This document shows positions 34,300-47,835 of a stretch of DNA of 64,000 nt, piece after piece (position 1 is the first letter of the stretch; each line of letters starts with the position of its first letter). The DNA comes from Theobroma cacao. Lineage: Eukaryota; Streptophyta; Magnoliopsida; Malvales; Malvaceae. Both the position numbers and the translations under genes were made by a program. The stretch is taken from NCBI RefSeq assembly GCF_000208745.1, contig NC_030856.1:8997285-9061284 (forward strand). Direction: 5' to 3'. Under the pieces are notes generated by a model. That model was not told the DNA's origin and made no database searches. It saw only the letters and a list, made by a program, of their open reading frames with translations.

Positions 34300-35800
34300 C
34301 TCATACACGATAGTAGGTGTAGTCTCCATCTCTAAAATTACTTCAGTCCAAGCATGCGGTTTGAATTTTGGCTGAAAGGATGAATTTTCACCATACTTCT
34401 GTGATAATAGAGAATTATACATTTCTTACAAAAAAAATTAAAAAAGATTAGTATTCAATTATATCGTCAACTTTGAAGTAAAAATCAATCAATTTTGCAC
34501 ATACACTAGTAGATTTAGACTTGTCTATAAAACCATCGTGACCCACTAAACCTTTATGAGTGATGTTGAACACTTCTAAAAAGCTAACATCTCATTTCAT
34601 CTTAATTGCCTGCATTTATTTACAACTATATATACTTAATCATAATCCATATATATAAATAACATGTAAGGAAAAACCAAAGTCAAACTACTAAACATAC
34701 AAATTAAATTTAGTTTGAACGAAAACCATACATATAAATGCCAAGTAAGATTAATTCATACCATCATTTTTGCATGAACAACGAATGAAACCGAACTACT
34801 TGTATGCTTTGAAATGCTTTATTCTTTTGGCAGTCAATGATTTTGCCTTGCTTTAGTCGATTTGTTTTACCATTTTTGTGTACCTCACACCGTATCAATA
34901 AGGGCATCCCAGATTTCATTTGTAATCCATTCCCTTGACATGCCTTTGCAGTCCCTAATGTAGTTTGTATTGGCTTCTATCGTTACTTTATTCCTCTCTT
35001 CTAAAAGCATGTCTCTTAACCTATCGAAACAAATTTTATCCCATATTCGTCGAACCAAAACATCTTGATTTGTAGGCCAAACACATTTTTCCTACATCAA
35101 AATAATAAAGTAAATAAAAAATTGATACAAATTAATTGAAAACAAAAAGTTTTAATTTAATTGAATAACAAACATAGTACCTGAAATTTTTTAAACATTA
35201 ACTCCTTTACGTCATTAGGGACTTTCTTCCATGTCGGCCATGGACCATGGAAGTGATTGTTTATGATCTTTGTTATTATAGCCATGACCCCTCGCTCAAA
35301 AAAGTACTTGTACAAGATAAAAGAAAATTATTGCATAGTAAAATATATAATGAATATAACTATATCATTATAATACAAGATAACATACCTCTTTCCAATA
35401 GGAGTTACACGCAATCTTTTGGATGGATCTATAGAAGTTTGTAATCCTACACCAAGCCCCCTACCCTTGACCTTGAGGATGTACCACCTCCACTTACACC
35501 TAACTAAATGGATGTGGATCCTTGAGAATCGTGAGTAGATGTCACATTATCCACTTGCTCTACAGATACACCCAATAAAGAAGGTGGCTCCAAGGGCACA
35601 TCATTAACCTGCTGCAACTGTGGTTGACTGAATGGATCAACAAACACACTAGCATTTGTAGGCAACGACACAATTCCAGAGGCATTTGTTGCTTTAGGTT
35701 CGATTTTAAATGCTTCCTTTCAACCATCGTTCCTACAATATTATTTATAAGAAATTCATACACAAATGTTAAAAAATTGAAACAAACTACAAAAATCATC
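34300..35800 (-). pseudogene. TNPA-like protein gene of CACTA element 1
   Basis: On the - strand a block near 35210-34880 reads VPNDVKELMFKKFQ, then CVWPTNQDVLVRRIWDKI, LRDMLLEERNKVTIEAN, GMSREWITNEIWDALIDTVW. This resembles the plant Ptta/En-Spm transposase family (Transposase_24-like, tentative), the probable DNA-binding partner of TNP2. Introns and decay interrupt the frame, and no full-length product is evident. The matching block in element 2 is at 53500-53850. Confidence 0.6.
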
Positions 35801-36080
35801 AAATTACAACAATCAAGAGTAATTCCTAATCATGTGTACAATAAAAGATGTCATTATAAAGTATTCATTACAACAATTGAAAATATAAACTATAATAATT
35901 TTATAACATGTCAAGATCTTTCAATATTAATAACTAAGTTAAACAATTGTGTAATAAAATATACAAAACCAATAACATATATGTTTACCATCATTAATCA
36001 CTTTCAGAATAAGAAAACTCATGCTTTTCATTATTATCATTATCACCACTAAAAGTTTCTTCATCTTCATCCTCAACTTC

Positions 36081-39000
36081 TTATTCATCTCCTTCCATGT
36101 GATCTTTCCCATCTTCATCTCCTTGTATGTCATCTTTTTCATCCTCAATCAAGAGATTAACCTCTTCATAATCACCACTTGCTAAAACTATAGTGATATC
36201 AAGTTCTTCCGAGGAAGTAACATTAATTGGAATAGATACATCATCTTCTTGGTATACTTCTTCATTCAAATCAATTTCATTTTCCTCTATCTTCACTCCT
36301 AGTAAGGTGAAATCTATTCTGAGCTTTTGTTTTAAATATTGCCCACTAATCATGTCAATCTCTTTTGGTTTATGGATAACTACTATAATAAACTTGGTGA
36401 GCTTGTCCGGCTAAAATAAATGGTTCATTAGTAGCAAGTATCGAGTTGTATTTAATTTCAACAAGATCATGAAAAGGGTCTACATTAATATCTTTTTCAA
36501 TTTCAAACCAATGACACTTAAATAGCACAACTTTGTTTTCGATACCAAAATACTCCAACTCGATTATATCCACCAGGATACCATAAAAGTCACATTTATA
36601 ACTATTGTAAAAACTCCCTTTTATGCATACCCCACTATTCATTATTTTACAATTTTACCCATAATCTAGTGTGTGAAACTTGAAACTATTTACAAAGTAT
36701 CCTTTGTAACATCTTATCATATGTCTTGGACCATGAGAGATTTTAAGTATACACGGATCAATTTCATCCCTACATTTTGTATCCTACCAACATGTAATAC
36801 AAGACCAAGAATGGTTAATTTACATAAGTAATGCATATTTGTTATTAAAAGTTCACTTCTAATTTACATAAACTTACATATTCTTTAAACCATTTCATGA
36901 ATCTTGTATCACGTACTTTCTCCAATTCTTCTTTCGATATATGCACAACATCTCTTTTCACCATTTCATCAAATATCCTATCATCATATCCACAATTTAT
37001 AAATTAAGTTCATTCTTATGATCAATCATTTGGGTTTATGGTAGAATGGTACTTACTCAATATATGGGAATATTTCTTTGCAATTCATTAAAACATATAG
37101 CTTAACTGCATAAAACTGATCCTTATCTAAAAATCGAGATTTATCTAGTGGACCAAAAGCTCATCTAGGATGAGTGAAAATCGAAAGACGATCAAGACAG
37201 TCCACGTCTCCCCCATCATCATTATGTGTCACTCAATTTAGCCTTGTTCACACAACAGGTTCAAAATACAATGAGCAAAACAAAGAGATTTCCTTGATCA
37301 TATAAGCCTCGCATATAAATCCTTCAACAAAGGCTTGATTTTTTACTTTTTTCTTCAAATCATGCAAAAACCAAAACATCATAATATTCATAAAACTTAA
37401 TAAACACCTTAAATTCTTCTACTAAACTATTCGAAAACAAATAACAGATATAGTACCTCTCAAATGTATACATCCATCAATGCTGGACGGATCCACCAAC
37501 CTTTGCCTCGTAAGGTAAATGAATCAGCAAATGCTCCATAGAGTCAAAGAAACTTGGAGGAAAGATCTTTTCTAGTTTGCATATAGTTTCACATATTTTT
37601 CCTTCCAAAGCTTCCATGTGATTTACAAGTATTTCAGTTGAGTATAAATTTCTACAAAAATGAGATATCTTAGTAATCGCATCCCAAATAGAGTGAGGCA
37701 CCATATCATGAAAGACAATTAGGAGCAATCACTACAAAAAAAATGACAATCGTGACTTTTCATCCCATAAAATTTGCAATCGATCTTGTTAACACACTGA
37801 GATATGTTCAACACAAAACTATCCGGTAACCTCAATTGTTTCACCCAAGCACAAACAATTTTTCTTTCCTCCTTACTTAAAGTGTACGAAGACTTAGGCT
37901 TGAAAATTTTTTGATCATTTTTCACCAATTCCAATTCTAGACACTTGCAATACACCTTCAAATCTTAGCGTGCCTGTAAGTTATCTTTCGTCTTCCCCTT
38001 AACATCCATCATTGTGTTGAATATATTCTCAAATACATTATATTCAATATGCATTACATCTAGATTGTGACAAATAAGAAATGTATGCCAATAAGGTAAA
38101 TCCCAAAATATACTCTTTTTCACCCAATTTTGACTTACATCGTAACTCGAAATCTTTTGTTCACCACATTTTATTCTAAATGGGATATCAGGAAACTAAT
38201 TCAACCGTGACCATATTTCTTCACCTGATAATCGAGGAATTGAGAAGTCTCGCTCAACTCTTTTCCTATGAAATTTATCTTTTTGCCTCCTAAACGGATA
38301 ATTAGGTGGCAAAAATTGCCGATGACAATAAAAAAACCAAGGTTACCTACCATGATACAATATGAAAGGCTCAAAACATTGCATGCAATAAGGACATGAT
38401 AATATTCCATGAGTGCTCCATCCTGACAGCATCCCATAAGTAGGAAAATCATTAATTGTTCATAATAATGCTGCCCTCATTTGAAAATTTTGTTTCCAAT
38501 AAACATCATACGTGACAACACTCTCAATCCATAATACTTTCAACTCATCTATCAAAGGTCGCAAAAAAAATCTATGTTTTGGTTTGGACTTTTCTTCCCT
38601 GGAATAACCATATTAAGAAATATATATGGTTGTTTCATACACATGAATGGGGGTAAATTATATACAGTGAGCATTACTGGCCAAACGGAATAGGGTTTTG
38701 CAGTTAGTCTAAAAGGATTGAAACCATCAGTACATAACCCTATTTTGACATTTCGGGGTTCCATTGCAAATAACTCATGTGTGCGGTTGAAGTGTTTCCA
38801 AGCCTTACCATTAACAGGGTGTCTAAGTACTCTATCATCACTTTGATTTTGCATATGCCATGTCATATTTTTAGTAGTTTTTCCTGACATATAAAGCCTT
38901 TAAAACCTTGGTATAAGTGGCAAGTAATGCAAAATCTTGTAAGGAGTTTTCTTCTGCCTTTTGACACTTGATTTCTTCAGTTTATACTAAAGATGACCAC

Positions 39001-39779
39001 ATATCATACAATGCTCCAAATCATCAGTTTCCTTGTAAAATAAGATGCAATTGTTTTTAGGAGCATGAATTTTGATATATTCAAGTCCAAGTTTTGCCGC
39101 TATCTTTTCCATTCTATAAAAGTCACTAGGTAAAGTTTCATCTAATGGCAACATATTCTGTATTATCTCCAATAAATGATCAAAACATGATTCACTCAAA
39201 TTAAACTTTGATTTAACATTTAGAAGTTGTGACATAGCTGAAAGCGTTGTGTACTTTGTGTAACCTAACCACAAAGGTTCATCTGCATTACTCAACGAGG
39301 AGTAAAAGCTACTTGCATTTGGGTTTGGATCTTCCTCCACAAACCTTGATTCATTATCATGACTAGAATTGAAAGCAACTTCTGGACCCATTGCATCCTT
39401 AACCATTCTAGCATATGGATTTTTTTATTTTCTCTTCATATGTAGGGTCCTCATATTCCCAATGTTCCCCATGACTAGCATATGGTTCACCTCTATCTTT
39501 ACTTCTTGATGATTGGTCAACATCATGTTCCCCATGTAAACTTCATATTGTGTAAGCACCAGTAAAACCCTTTTTTAGGATACGTTCCACCACCTTATCG
39601 GAATGTAGAAACTTGTTGTTGCTACACCAAGAGCAAGAGCATCTCATCTTATTCTTCCATATAAATGTAGGGTTAGAAAATGCAAAATCAATGAATTCTT
39701 TAACTCCATTTATAAATTCATCTGTAATGAATCCATTAGAAGTTAGTTGACGATACATCCAAAGTCGATCTCCTATCAT
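36081..39779 (-). pseudogene. TNP2-like transposase gene of CACTA element 1
   Basis: Starts MIGDRLWMYRQLTSNGFITD with a CSCSWCSNNKF motif (39779-39543, transposase-associated zinc-binding domain). It continues through WLGYTKYTTLSAMSQLLNVK (~39285), WKHFNRTHELFAMEPRNVKI and GLCTDGFNPF (~38800-38730; Transposase_21 core), DFSIPRLSGEEI (~38250), the DUF4218-type segment MEHLLIHLPYEAKVGGSVQH (~37535-37480), a DUF4216-type segment VDIIELEYFGIENKVVLFKC (~36565), and an acidic tail (36353-36010). Frameshifts and stops separate at least six open blocks. It would have encoded the cut-and-paste transposase of this family. Confidence 0.85.
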
Positions 39780-40313
39780 TTTGTAATCCTAAGTTTCACA
39801 GAATATGACAATCAAGAGTAATTCGCATCCATGTTTACCATTAAAAATTTTAACAAAAATATGCCATTATGAAATACATTTAAACATTTTAAAATATAAA
39901 TTAAAAAGTCCAAAGAAATTTTCATCAAAATTCCATTGGAAACTTCCAACGGAATGATGTCAATAAAATTTTTTTTGTCAGAAAAAATCAGTTTTCTTGT
40001 AGTGAAAGATCACTTAAGTTCAAGCAAATTTGATCATTTTATCATAATCAAAACTATAATTATTTTAAAGCAAACATAAGCATTGGTTGAGAGCATACAT
40101 TGTCTATGTAAAAGTTTTCATAGCAACATATTCGATGTAATGAGACGTATATAGCAATGAAATCAATACCGATCATGTTCTTATGTGTCTAAATAGATCA
40201 TGATGGCACAATCCGATACTATTTCTAACATTACACATAAAAGTTCAGAAGTTGTAACTACAAATATAAATTGGCAGTCTTAGTGATAATTAATATTCTA
40301 CACATTTATAAAA

Positions 40314-42087
40314 CTATTTGAGGGTTGAGATCCATGTTTCAAAATTTGCACCATTCCTGGTCGATACAAATTCAGGGCCTGGTTTCAAGACTATAGAAAC
40401 ATTGATAGAGGACCTTGGCAATAATAATAACTTAAGTGTTGCCTCAGCTCCTTCTCTTGAACAGCTATCATCAAAGCAGATAGTCATTCTCTTCATCACA
40501 GTAGCTTTTGTTATAAGATGTCTAACAAATTCCAATTGTCTCTCCTTTCCATTAAATCCATTTATCGATACTACGTTTAGGCTATGAGTGATACAATCAC
40601 ATAGCTCCCTTTTATCCCATAACATGGACTCCGGATATGGCAGTGACAAATTTTGAGTACCATGATCTGAGGTTGCTCCTTTCCATTCGGAATCTATTTC
40701 CTAAAAGTACACAAACCAGAATGCATTTCATTCAATTAAGCTTTAATCTAGAAGATAATATATATATACTTCAATCGAAATTTTTTTGTATAAATCAGCT
40801 TCTCAAGATTAAGATAAATATAATTGGCAATGACATACCGGTATATTGATTTCCAGTTGCTTCAGTTGGGTGCAAACTCGTAAAACTATAGCAAGTATCA
40901 ACACTTCTCTTATATTGTTCAAATCCAAGTCAATTGATAGCATCCATAAATTTTCAAACAAGCTTAAGTCATCCTTTAAGTGATAACTTCGATCATTTCC
41001 AAGTCTCTAAGGCCAACAAAAACAATTCATTCATATGATCAAATATGATATTATATGAAATATAGTGTAATTAAATAAAAACAAAACAGCTAGTGAAAAT
41101 GCTTACTAAGAGATCACTGCAATGCTCTAGAATTTCTGCAACCTTCACTGGTTCATGATCTTTGTGAAAATGGTATGGACCTTCTTCTTTGCCATTGCAA
41201 TATGCACAAAACACCGTAAGCTTTGGGGCATTGATAATTAAATTTTTGGGTGGACATTTTAAAGTATCAAGCACCAAAACACCAAGGGACATTGTTGATA
41301 AGCATATTTCGTGCACGTCCAAGTACTCTAACTCCACAGTTTTAACATTCTCACTAACAATCCAAACTCGATCGAACCCGGTACAAAAGGAAAGGCTCAA
41401 ATGCTCCAAAGAAGCACAACTAGATATGATTCCATCAAGGGTTTCAGTTGTAAGAAACAACAATTTAAGTTTCAAGGTTCGAAGATTATGGCAATGATCA
41501 AAAGAGGAGTCGGTTTCAAGTTTGTAATGTGTCAACTCAAGTGCATGCAAAGTTGTACAAGAGAAAATCCCTGATGGCAAACTCAATTTTAAATCAGTAA
41601 ATCTGCCCATAAAGCTTTGCTGAAAAGGGAATTCCTCACAAGTGAAAGCTATCTCTTGTATCCCTTTCTCTGATACAAGAAATTCAATCCAGTTTTTAAG
41701 ATGACCATATTTGCAACTATCAGGAAAATGAATGATCTTGCAACTAGTCAAGTTACATCTATGAGAAAACAATATCTTGTCAATCATCAAAATAGCATGG
41801 AAAAGCTCTTTCTCTACATCATGGTTCAAACAATTATCGATTCCATGTCTATGCGAGTTCTTTTTCTCTTGATAAAGAATACGTTTGCTTGGTTTCATCA
41901 TTCGTTTTGGATCAAAATCGAGACGAGAAACATACCTCCATAAGCTTTTCCACCCCCTTGATAAGATACTTGTTCTTACAACTTCATCAACGGGTAGCTA
42001 TGACACAATCTCAGACAAGAGTGTGTCAGGAAGCCTACTAATCAAATCAAGGCCATAAGGCTTTTCCTTAACGAAATTTGATGTCAT
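40314..42087 (-). pseudogene. F-box/LRR-FBD gene copy B (nonsense in F-box)
   Basis: Three exons on the - strand: 42087-41107 (981 nt), 41006-40839 (168 nt), 40700-40314 (387 nt), all phase-0 junctions with good donors (GTAAGC, GTATGT). The protein starts MTSNFVKEKPYGLDLI with the F-box core RLPDTLLSEIVS. The next codon is TAG (41998-42000), where copy C has CAG (Gln) in SQLP, so the F-box is cut. The remaining frame is open: LRR-like repeats in exon 1 (LTHYKLETDSSFDHCHNLRT region), then exons 2 and 3 ending in the FBD-like region (...NGANFETWISTLK). RRWKSL is also changed to RGWKSL. A protein restarted at Met 41901 would lack the F-box. An intact form would be an SCF ubiquitin-ligase adaptor. 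Confidence 0.85.
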
Positions 42088-42139
42088 TTTTTTCCTCTCT
42101 TTTGCTTTCTTTGAAAAAGATGGGATATGAAAGGAAAAT

Positions 42140-43490
42140 GATAGATGTATATAGGTGTAGTAGGTTTGGTGAGGAAAAGAAATCACAGTGAAAAGTTTCG
42201 ATATGGAAGGAAATTCCTTGTCAATTATAACAATGGACATGAAAAGAAAACATGTCAAGGGTGAAGAAGCACCTAGCTTTGAATGCTAATGGACCTATCT
42301 CTTACGTTGCACTTATGGGCGTGCATTTATTCTCTTTATCTATTTATAGCATGTTACAGCAAAATGAACCAAAATATGTAATTTTTTATTTTGGAAAACT
42401 TAGAAGAGAAAAAGTAAAGTTACAAATAAAATAATCAATATATATAGCTAGCTAGCCTGAGTATTCTATGTTTTCGTTTTTCCTTTTTGGAAGAGAATAT
42501 ATACATGAATCCAGCAAATTGTGAATCTCATGCTTATGTGTAAACTTTATTTTCATTTTAATTTGTAATAAGTCAACAAATACCTTTAATTCTATAGAAA
42601 AAAGAAATAAATTTTAGAAAAAATAGACAAAAAAAAAAGCTTTTAAATAAAATGGAAACTAATATTAAGGACTTGTAAAAGCAAAAGACAAGTTTTTGTT
42701 ACCTAGAAACTTTGTTTCCTTTCATGCAATTCTTAAAGGCTTATATGTGACTTAGTTGAATTGTTTAGTTCTTTAAATTTTAGTCATTATTCATGAATTA
42801 AAATCTAGAAACATATCTATGATTTCTATCATAATTCTTATACCTAAATGGATTGGTTTCGTATAATATTTTATTTGACTAATTAATGCATACGTTTTGC
42901 ATAGATTTTTCTCAACTTTGCTTAACATTAATCAATTTTATAAGACAAGACAAGTAACTGGACATGCTAGTGCACGTAATATATAACAAGACGTGACAAG
43001 ACATGTCTTTCATGTAATATATATATATATATTATTTGGTGGGGAGAAGAAATCACAGAGAAAAGTTTTGATATGGAAAGGATATCTCTTGTCATTTACA
43101 ACGAAGGACATGAAAAGAAAAAGTGTCAAGGGTGAAGAAGCACTTGCCTTTAAATGCTAATTGACCTGTTTCTTACATTACATCTAAAGAAGTACATTTA
43201 TTCTCTCTATTTATTGCATGTTATGGCAAAATGAACCAAAATATATAATTTTTTATTTTCGAAAAATTGGAAGAGAAAAAGTAAAGCTACAAATAAGATA
43301 ATCAACATATATATAGTTAGCTAGCCTGATTGTTTTTTGTTTTCATTTTTTTGTTTTAGAAATAGAATATATACATGAATCTAACAAATTGTGAATCTAA
43401 TGCTTATGTGTAAATTTTATATTCATTTTAATTTGTAAAAGTTAACAAGTACCTTTCATTCTATGAAAAAAACACAAATTTTTAGTCCTT
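42140..43490. repeat. Tandem duplication of the F-box upstream region (unit 1)
   Basis: 42160-42560 and 43020-43480 share GGTGGGGAGAAGAAATCAC-type, AAGGACATGAAAAGAAAA, GTGTCAAGGGTGAAGAAGCA and GCTAGCCTGA segments in the same order, ~860 bp apart. The copy nearest the gene holds the TATATA region (~42145) before the ATG at 42087. Unit 2 has the same pair (60780-61200, 61615-62040), so this duplication predates the unit duplication. Confidence 0.75.
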
Positions 43491-43499
43491 TTTCTCTCC

Positions 43500-44400
43500 C
43501 TCGCACGTAAGGTTATATGTGACTTAGTCTAATTGTTTAATTATTTAAAATGAATGATTATTATTCATTAATTAAAATTTAAAAATATATCCATGAATAT
43601 GTCATAATTCTTATACCTATATAGATTGGTTTCCTATAATATTTAATTGGCTAATTAATGCTTGGGTTTTACACGAATTTTGCACAGGTTTTGCTTAACT
43701 TTGCTTAACATTGAATTGAACTTTTGTGCACTTGTTTGAATGGTTAAAATTGATTAAAATCTCTTGTTGGCTTACAGATAATGTTAGTTAGCTTAATGAA
43801 ATTATATCAATAGGCATTAGCTTTTGATATAACTATAATTTTTATATATTTCATTGATTATTATACGGTCAAATTACCTAATATGTTTTTTATTATAGTG
43901 TTTTCGTCAATTTAGTCTATCTATCCAAAACTAGTTAATTTAGTCCATTGATTTTGAAATTTTGTGCAATTGAGCCCCTCCTCATAGCACCGTCCAATTT
44001 TGCCATTATTGTTGCTAACGTAATGCTAACATTGCAAAATTTAGTGTCGTGGCAATGACGTGGGTCTAAAATGCTGACGTGGTAACAATAAAGTGACAGA
44101 CTCCAAAAGAAATATTTTCCAAAAATATTTTTTATGTCACATCATATATAAAGATACTAAATTAAACAAAATTTAGTACTACAGAAATTAAATTGAATAA
44201 AATTGAAGAGTACATGATAATACTTAATTTTATAATAACTGGTCCAACTTGGAAGTTATTGTTGATAACTATTCAATTTATCTATCTATTTATATGCAAA
44301 AAAAATATTAATAAAAATAAAATACTTTTGTTTATTTTATTTTTAAATTATCATTTTAAATAAATATTATTGATTATATTTTCAATTATACTTATTGTTA
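43500..44400. other. Intergenic repeat-derived DNA, no gene
   Basis: Contains an AT-rich block (AATGATTATTATTCATTAATTAAAAT...) that recurs at about 42770, 46560, 61370, 62260 and 63040. It also contains a segment (43855-44280: TTTCGTCAATTTAGTC...GAGCCCCTCC) that recurs at 46880-47290, of the 'no-gene, widely repeated' type. No ends were identified. Confidence 0.5.
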
Positions 44401-45560
44401 GTGCAATAAGCTTAACGTGGATAATTCCTAGAGAGGGTGAATTGGAGTATTTTTAATTTTTTAAGATTCATTTTCAATTTTGAAAAAAAAAATCTCTTAA
44501 GCCAAATCACCAATTTGAAAATAAGCAAGACAATTGATTTCTTGTACAATGAGAGAAGTTGAAAGCACAAATGAAATTAAAGGAGTAAGAAAGGAAGAAA
44601 AATCAACACAATAATTTTTATAGAGATTCGGCCTCCTTGCCTATGTCCTCTGCCTTAGATTCATTAAGAAGCTTAAAATCCATTATTGAAATGAAATTCA
44701 ATACACTGCCTTTCATGGATCAAGTGCAACCTTTCAATACAATGCCTTTTTATATTTAAAACACAACCACTGTATCTTTTATATTGGTTAAGGTATAACC
44801 ACTCAAATGAATACAATAAGAGAAATGTGAGTGTTGCTAGAATGCCTCTTAAAGGTTGAGAAACAAGTTAAGTACAATGTTTGGTGAGAAAAAAAACAAA
44901 CAATGATGGCTCAATAAATAATACAATAGAAGACTTGAATGCTAGAAAAAAAGTATAAGGTGTATTGAATGATTTTGGCTGAATTCTTCTTTTTGGAGTT
45001 GTGTTTCAAAGTCTTCCAACTTTCATAAATGTTGTGGGAGCTTGACTTTATAGTTGTTGAAGCTTCGAAGGTGGTTAAGGTTGCATTAATTGTGAAAATA
45101 GCCATCCAACATACTATTCTAGGGTCCAACGATCATCATCTATTTATAAATTTCTTGACCTATCGATAGGTTGCCTTTAATAATTTTGAAATTCGCACCC
45201 ATCTATCGATAGATGTAAGTATCTATCGATAGATTCAACTCAAGATCATTTTGAAGTATCCTTGGGTGGCTATCTATCGATAGATGTCACACATCTATCA
45301 ATAGATGCAAGTCAGGGTCCTTTTGAAGTATTCTTGGGTGCCTATCTATCAATAGATACCATGTATTTATCAGTAGATTCAAGTCAAGATCCATTTATTT
45401 TGTTATTGGGTGACTATCTATCGATAGATGCAAAGCACCTATGAATAAATATTCATAGTTTCTAATGTCCAGGTGCTAAAACGTCAACTATCGATAAATT
45501 TTCTTCATCTATCAATAGATAAGCTTATCTATCGATAGACTGACAGCAATTTTTAAATTC
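44400..45560. repeat. LTR-like segment with TATCGATA palindrome array (unit 1)
   Basis: The left part (GATAATTCCTAGAGAGGGTGAATTGGAGT) resembles the U5 end of the copia LTRs at 12951 and 14951 (TCCTAGAGGTGGGTGAATAGC). No primer site or pol was found. The right half carries the palindrome array. Element limits are uncertain. In unit 2 the left part is deleted. Confidence 0.5.
45158..45545. repeat. Array of ATCTATCGATAGAT palindromes (unit 1)
   Basis: About 12 sites. Perfect ones are at ~45173 (CCTATCGATAGG variant), 45204, 45222, 45273, 45416 and 45523. Others carry TATCAATAG, i.e. CG to CA. Translation gives a repetitive YLSID-type small frame (45262-45444), which is an artefact of the repeat. 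Confidence 0.85.
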
Positions 45561-47560
45561 AAAAAGTCTTTTTCTTGTTTTCTATTTAAAGTGCTTAGTT
45601 CTTTCATTAAACCTTTTCAAAAACCGTTTGGACTTGTTTCAATATCTGAAAAATAATTTTGATTATTTGTTTGTCAAATCAAAATTTAGACTCAAATGAA
45701 GCATTAAATGTAACAATTATAAATTATTAGTTAAAAAATTTATCGAATACATATATAAGCATGAAAAATGAGTGCCAAAATTTCCTATCTGATACATTAA
45801 CGGTCTGCCAAAAGGTGACACATGAAAATTGAGCTCCAAGATTTCTTATTATCATAGTATTTTTACTACCTTTATTTAAGTAAAGGGTTTATTGTAATTA
45901 AGCAAAATAAAAGGGGTTTCTTATACTTTTTCATTATGTATTGCTCATAACATGCATTGAAAGTAGCTCATTGCTAAGTCCTATAAGTGGCAGTGGCTCA
46001 AAAAGAAAAACCGAATTAGTATGTCCATGTGGGAAAGGGTTGCTATTTAGTTGGTCATAAGAATTAATTAGCAATTATTATAAAAACAAAAAACAAAAAA
46101 CCTAGAAAAAGAATAAGTGTGTATCCATTCGGAAGTGAGACATTTGAATCGCTTTTTGAGATACTTGTATCTTTATTTATAATTTAATCCTTTTTGGAAA
46201 TGAGGTACTTGAATCATTTTTTAGGTATGTGTATCTTAATCTATAATTTTCTTGTGGTAGATCTTTAGCTTTTATATTAAATAATTATTGTTGTTATTGT
46301 ATCAAAAATTAAAATTCTGCATTAATCGTAAAAAAATAATGGTGTTATTAGACACATACCATCTACTAAATATAAATCTTATGATTTATTAATATAATTT
46401 ACTTGATAATTGTTACTTTTTTATCTCCTTTATTATTGATATCTTTAATTGTTACTAGCCAAAAAGTTGAAAAGTCGAAAAGAATTGTTTTAGGACAAAA
46501 GACAAGTTTTTATTAACATGTAATTGTTAAATACTTATATAAGCCTTAGTCTAATTATTCAGTTCTTTAAATTGAATGACCATCATTCATTAATTAAAAT
46601 CTAAAAACATATCCATGAATTTTGTCATAATTCTTATACCTAAATGGATAGATTTCCTATAATATTTTATTAGCTAATTAATGCACGGGTTTTGCATAGT
46701 TTTGCACGAGTTTTCCTCAACTTTGCTTAACATTGAATTTGATTTTTGTGTAATTGCTTGTATTATCAAAATTGATTAAAATCTCTTTTTGGCTTATGCA
46801 TAATATTAGTTAGTTGAATTAAATTATATAAATAAACAAAAAGTATTAACTTTTGATATAACTATAGTTTATTATATTTCATTGATTATTGTATGGTCAA
46901 AGTATCCAATACGTCCCTATATTATGGTGTTTTTGTCAATTTAGCACATCTAGCCAAAACTGGTTTATTTAATCTCGATTTTAAAATTTTGTGCGATTGA
47001 GTCCCTCTCCCTAACATTGTCTAATCTTATCGTTACTGTTGCTAACATTATGCTAATGTGTTAAAATTTGCTGACATGGCATCGACATGTTGACATAGCA
47101 GTGATGACGTAACAGACTTAAAAAAAATGTTTCCCAAAAAATTTTTGTGCCATCAAAGGAATTAAATTGAACAAAATTCAGCATTAAAAAGAATAAATTG
47201 AACAAAATATAAGTGAACTTGCTAATATTGAATTTTATAATAACAGGATCCAACTTGAAAGCTGATAACTATTTAATGTATCTATCTATTTATATGTAAA
47301 AAAATCATTACCAAAAATAAAATACTATTGTTCATTTTATTTTTAAATTATTATTTTAAATAAATATTATTAATTATATTTTCAATAACAATTATAAATT
47401 AATAATAATAAAATTTATCTGATACGTGAAAATTGAGTGACATGATTTCTTATGTAATACATTAGACAATAAAGGGTACCACATAAAAATTGGGATGCCT
47501 TATTATTATAGTATTTTTATTACCATTGCTAAGGCCTACAAGTTGCAATGGCCCAAAAAG
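45560..47560. other. Intergenic, AT-rich, internally repeated
   Basis: No gene. 46500-47400 repeats 43500-44330 in the same order (ATCCATGAAT, ATGCACGGGTTTTGCA, GGTCAAAGTATCCAATACGT), so a ~0.9 kb block has been locally duplicated. Confidence 0.5.
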
Positions 47561-47835
47561 AAAAGCTTACAAATTTATTTAAAGTTCAGATTGGATATAT
47601 TGCAGTGAATTTTAAATTGTCATTTTAAAAATTCTTAAAAATATATATACATGAAGTGTGGTTTTTTTTTTTATTTAATTTTCTCTCTATCGCCACTTTA
47701 AGATAAAGAGAAGGCATTACCAGAGTCTAGATTGCCATAAAGTGTGACAAAGATCTATCACCACTTTAAGTTAAACACATGATGAGTATTGATCAAAATG
47801 GAAAGAAAAACGTAATCATCCACCATTACTACTTA

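Larger units (their letters stand above)
33142..40004 (-). mobile_element. CACTA (En/Spm-type) transposon, unit 1
   Basis: Ends are CACTACCAAAAACCAAG (left) and ...TTTTCTTGTAGTG (right, reverse complement CACTACAAGAAAAC). Flanks are AAG on the left and AAA on the right, a 3-bp duplication with one change; in unit 2 both are AAG. The subterminal regions are full of TTCCGTTGGAAA-type repeats. Two gene regions, both on the - strand, read as TNP2-like transposase (36.1-39.8 kb) and a TNPA-like protein (34.3-35.8 kb). Length is 6863 bp. Both genes carry stops and frameshifts, so the element is not autonomous. The identical flanking genes in both units show that it was present before the ~17 kb duplication. 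Confidence 0.9.

Noticed and set aside
35624..36052. 142-codon + strand frame ending in a His/Tyr repeat
   Set aside because: It is antisense to the acidic tail of the CACTA transposase; low complexity, no domain.
41189..41497. + strand frames opposite F-box copies B and C (also 59785-60120)
   Set aside because: They are antisense shadows of the F-box exon 1; similarity between B and C is explained by the coding strand.
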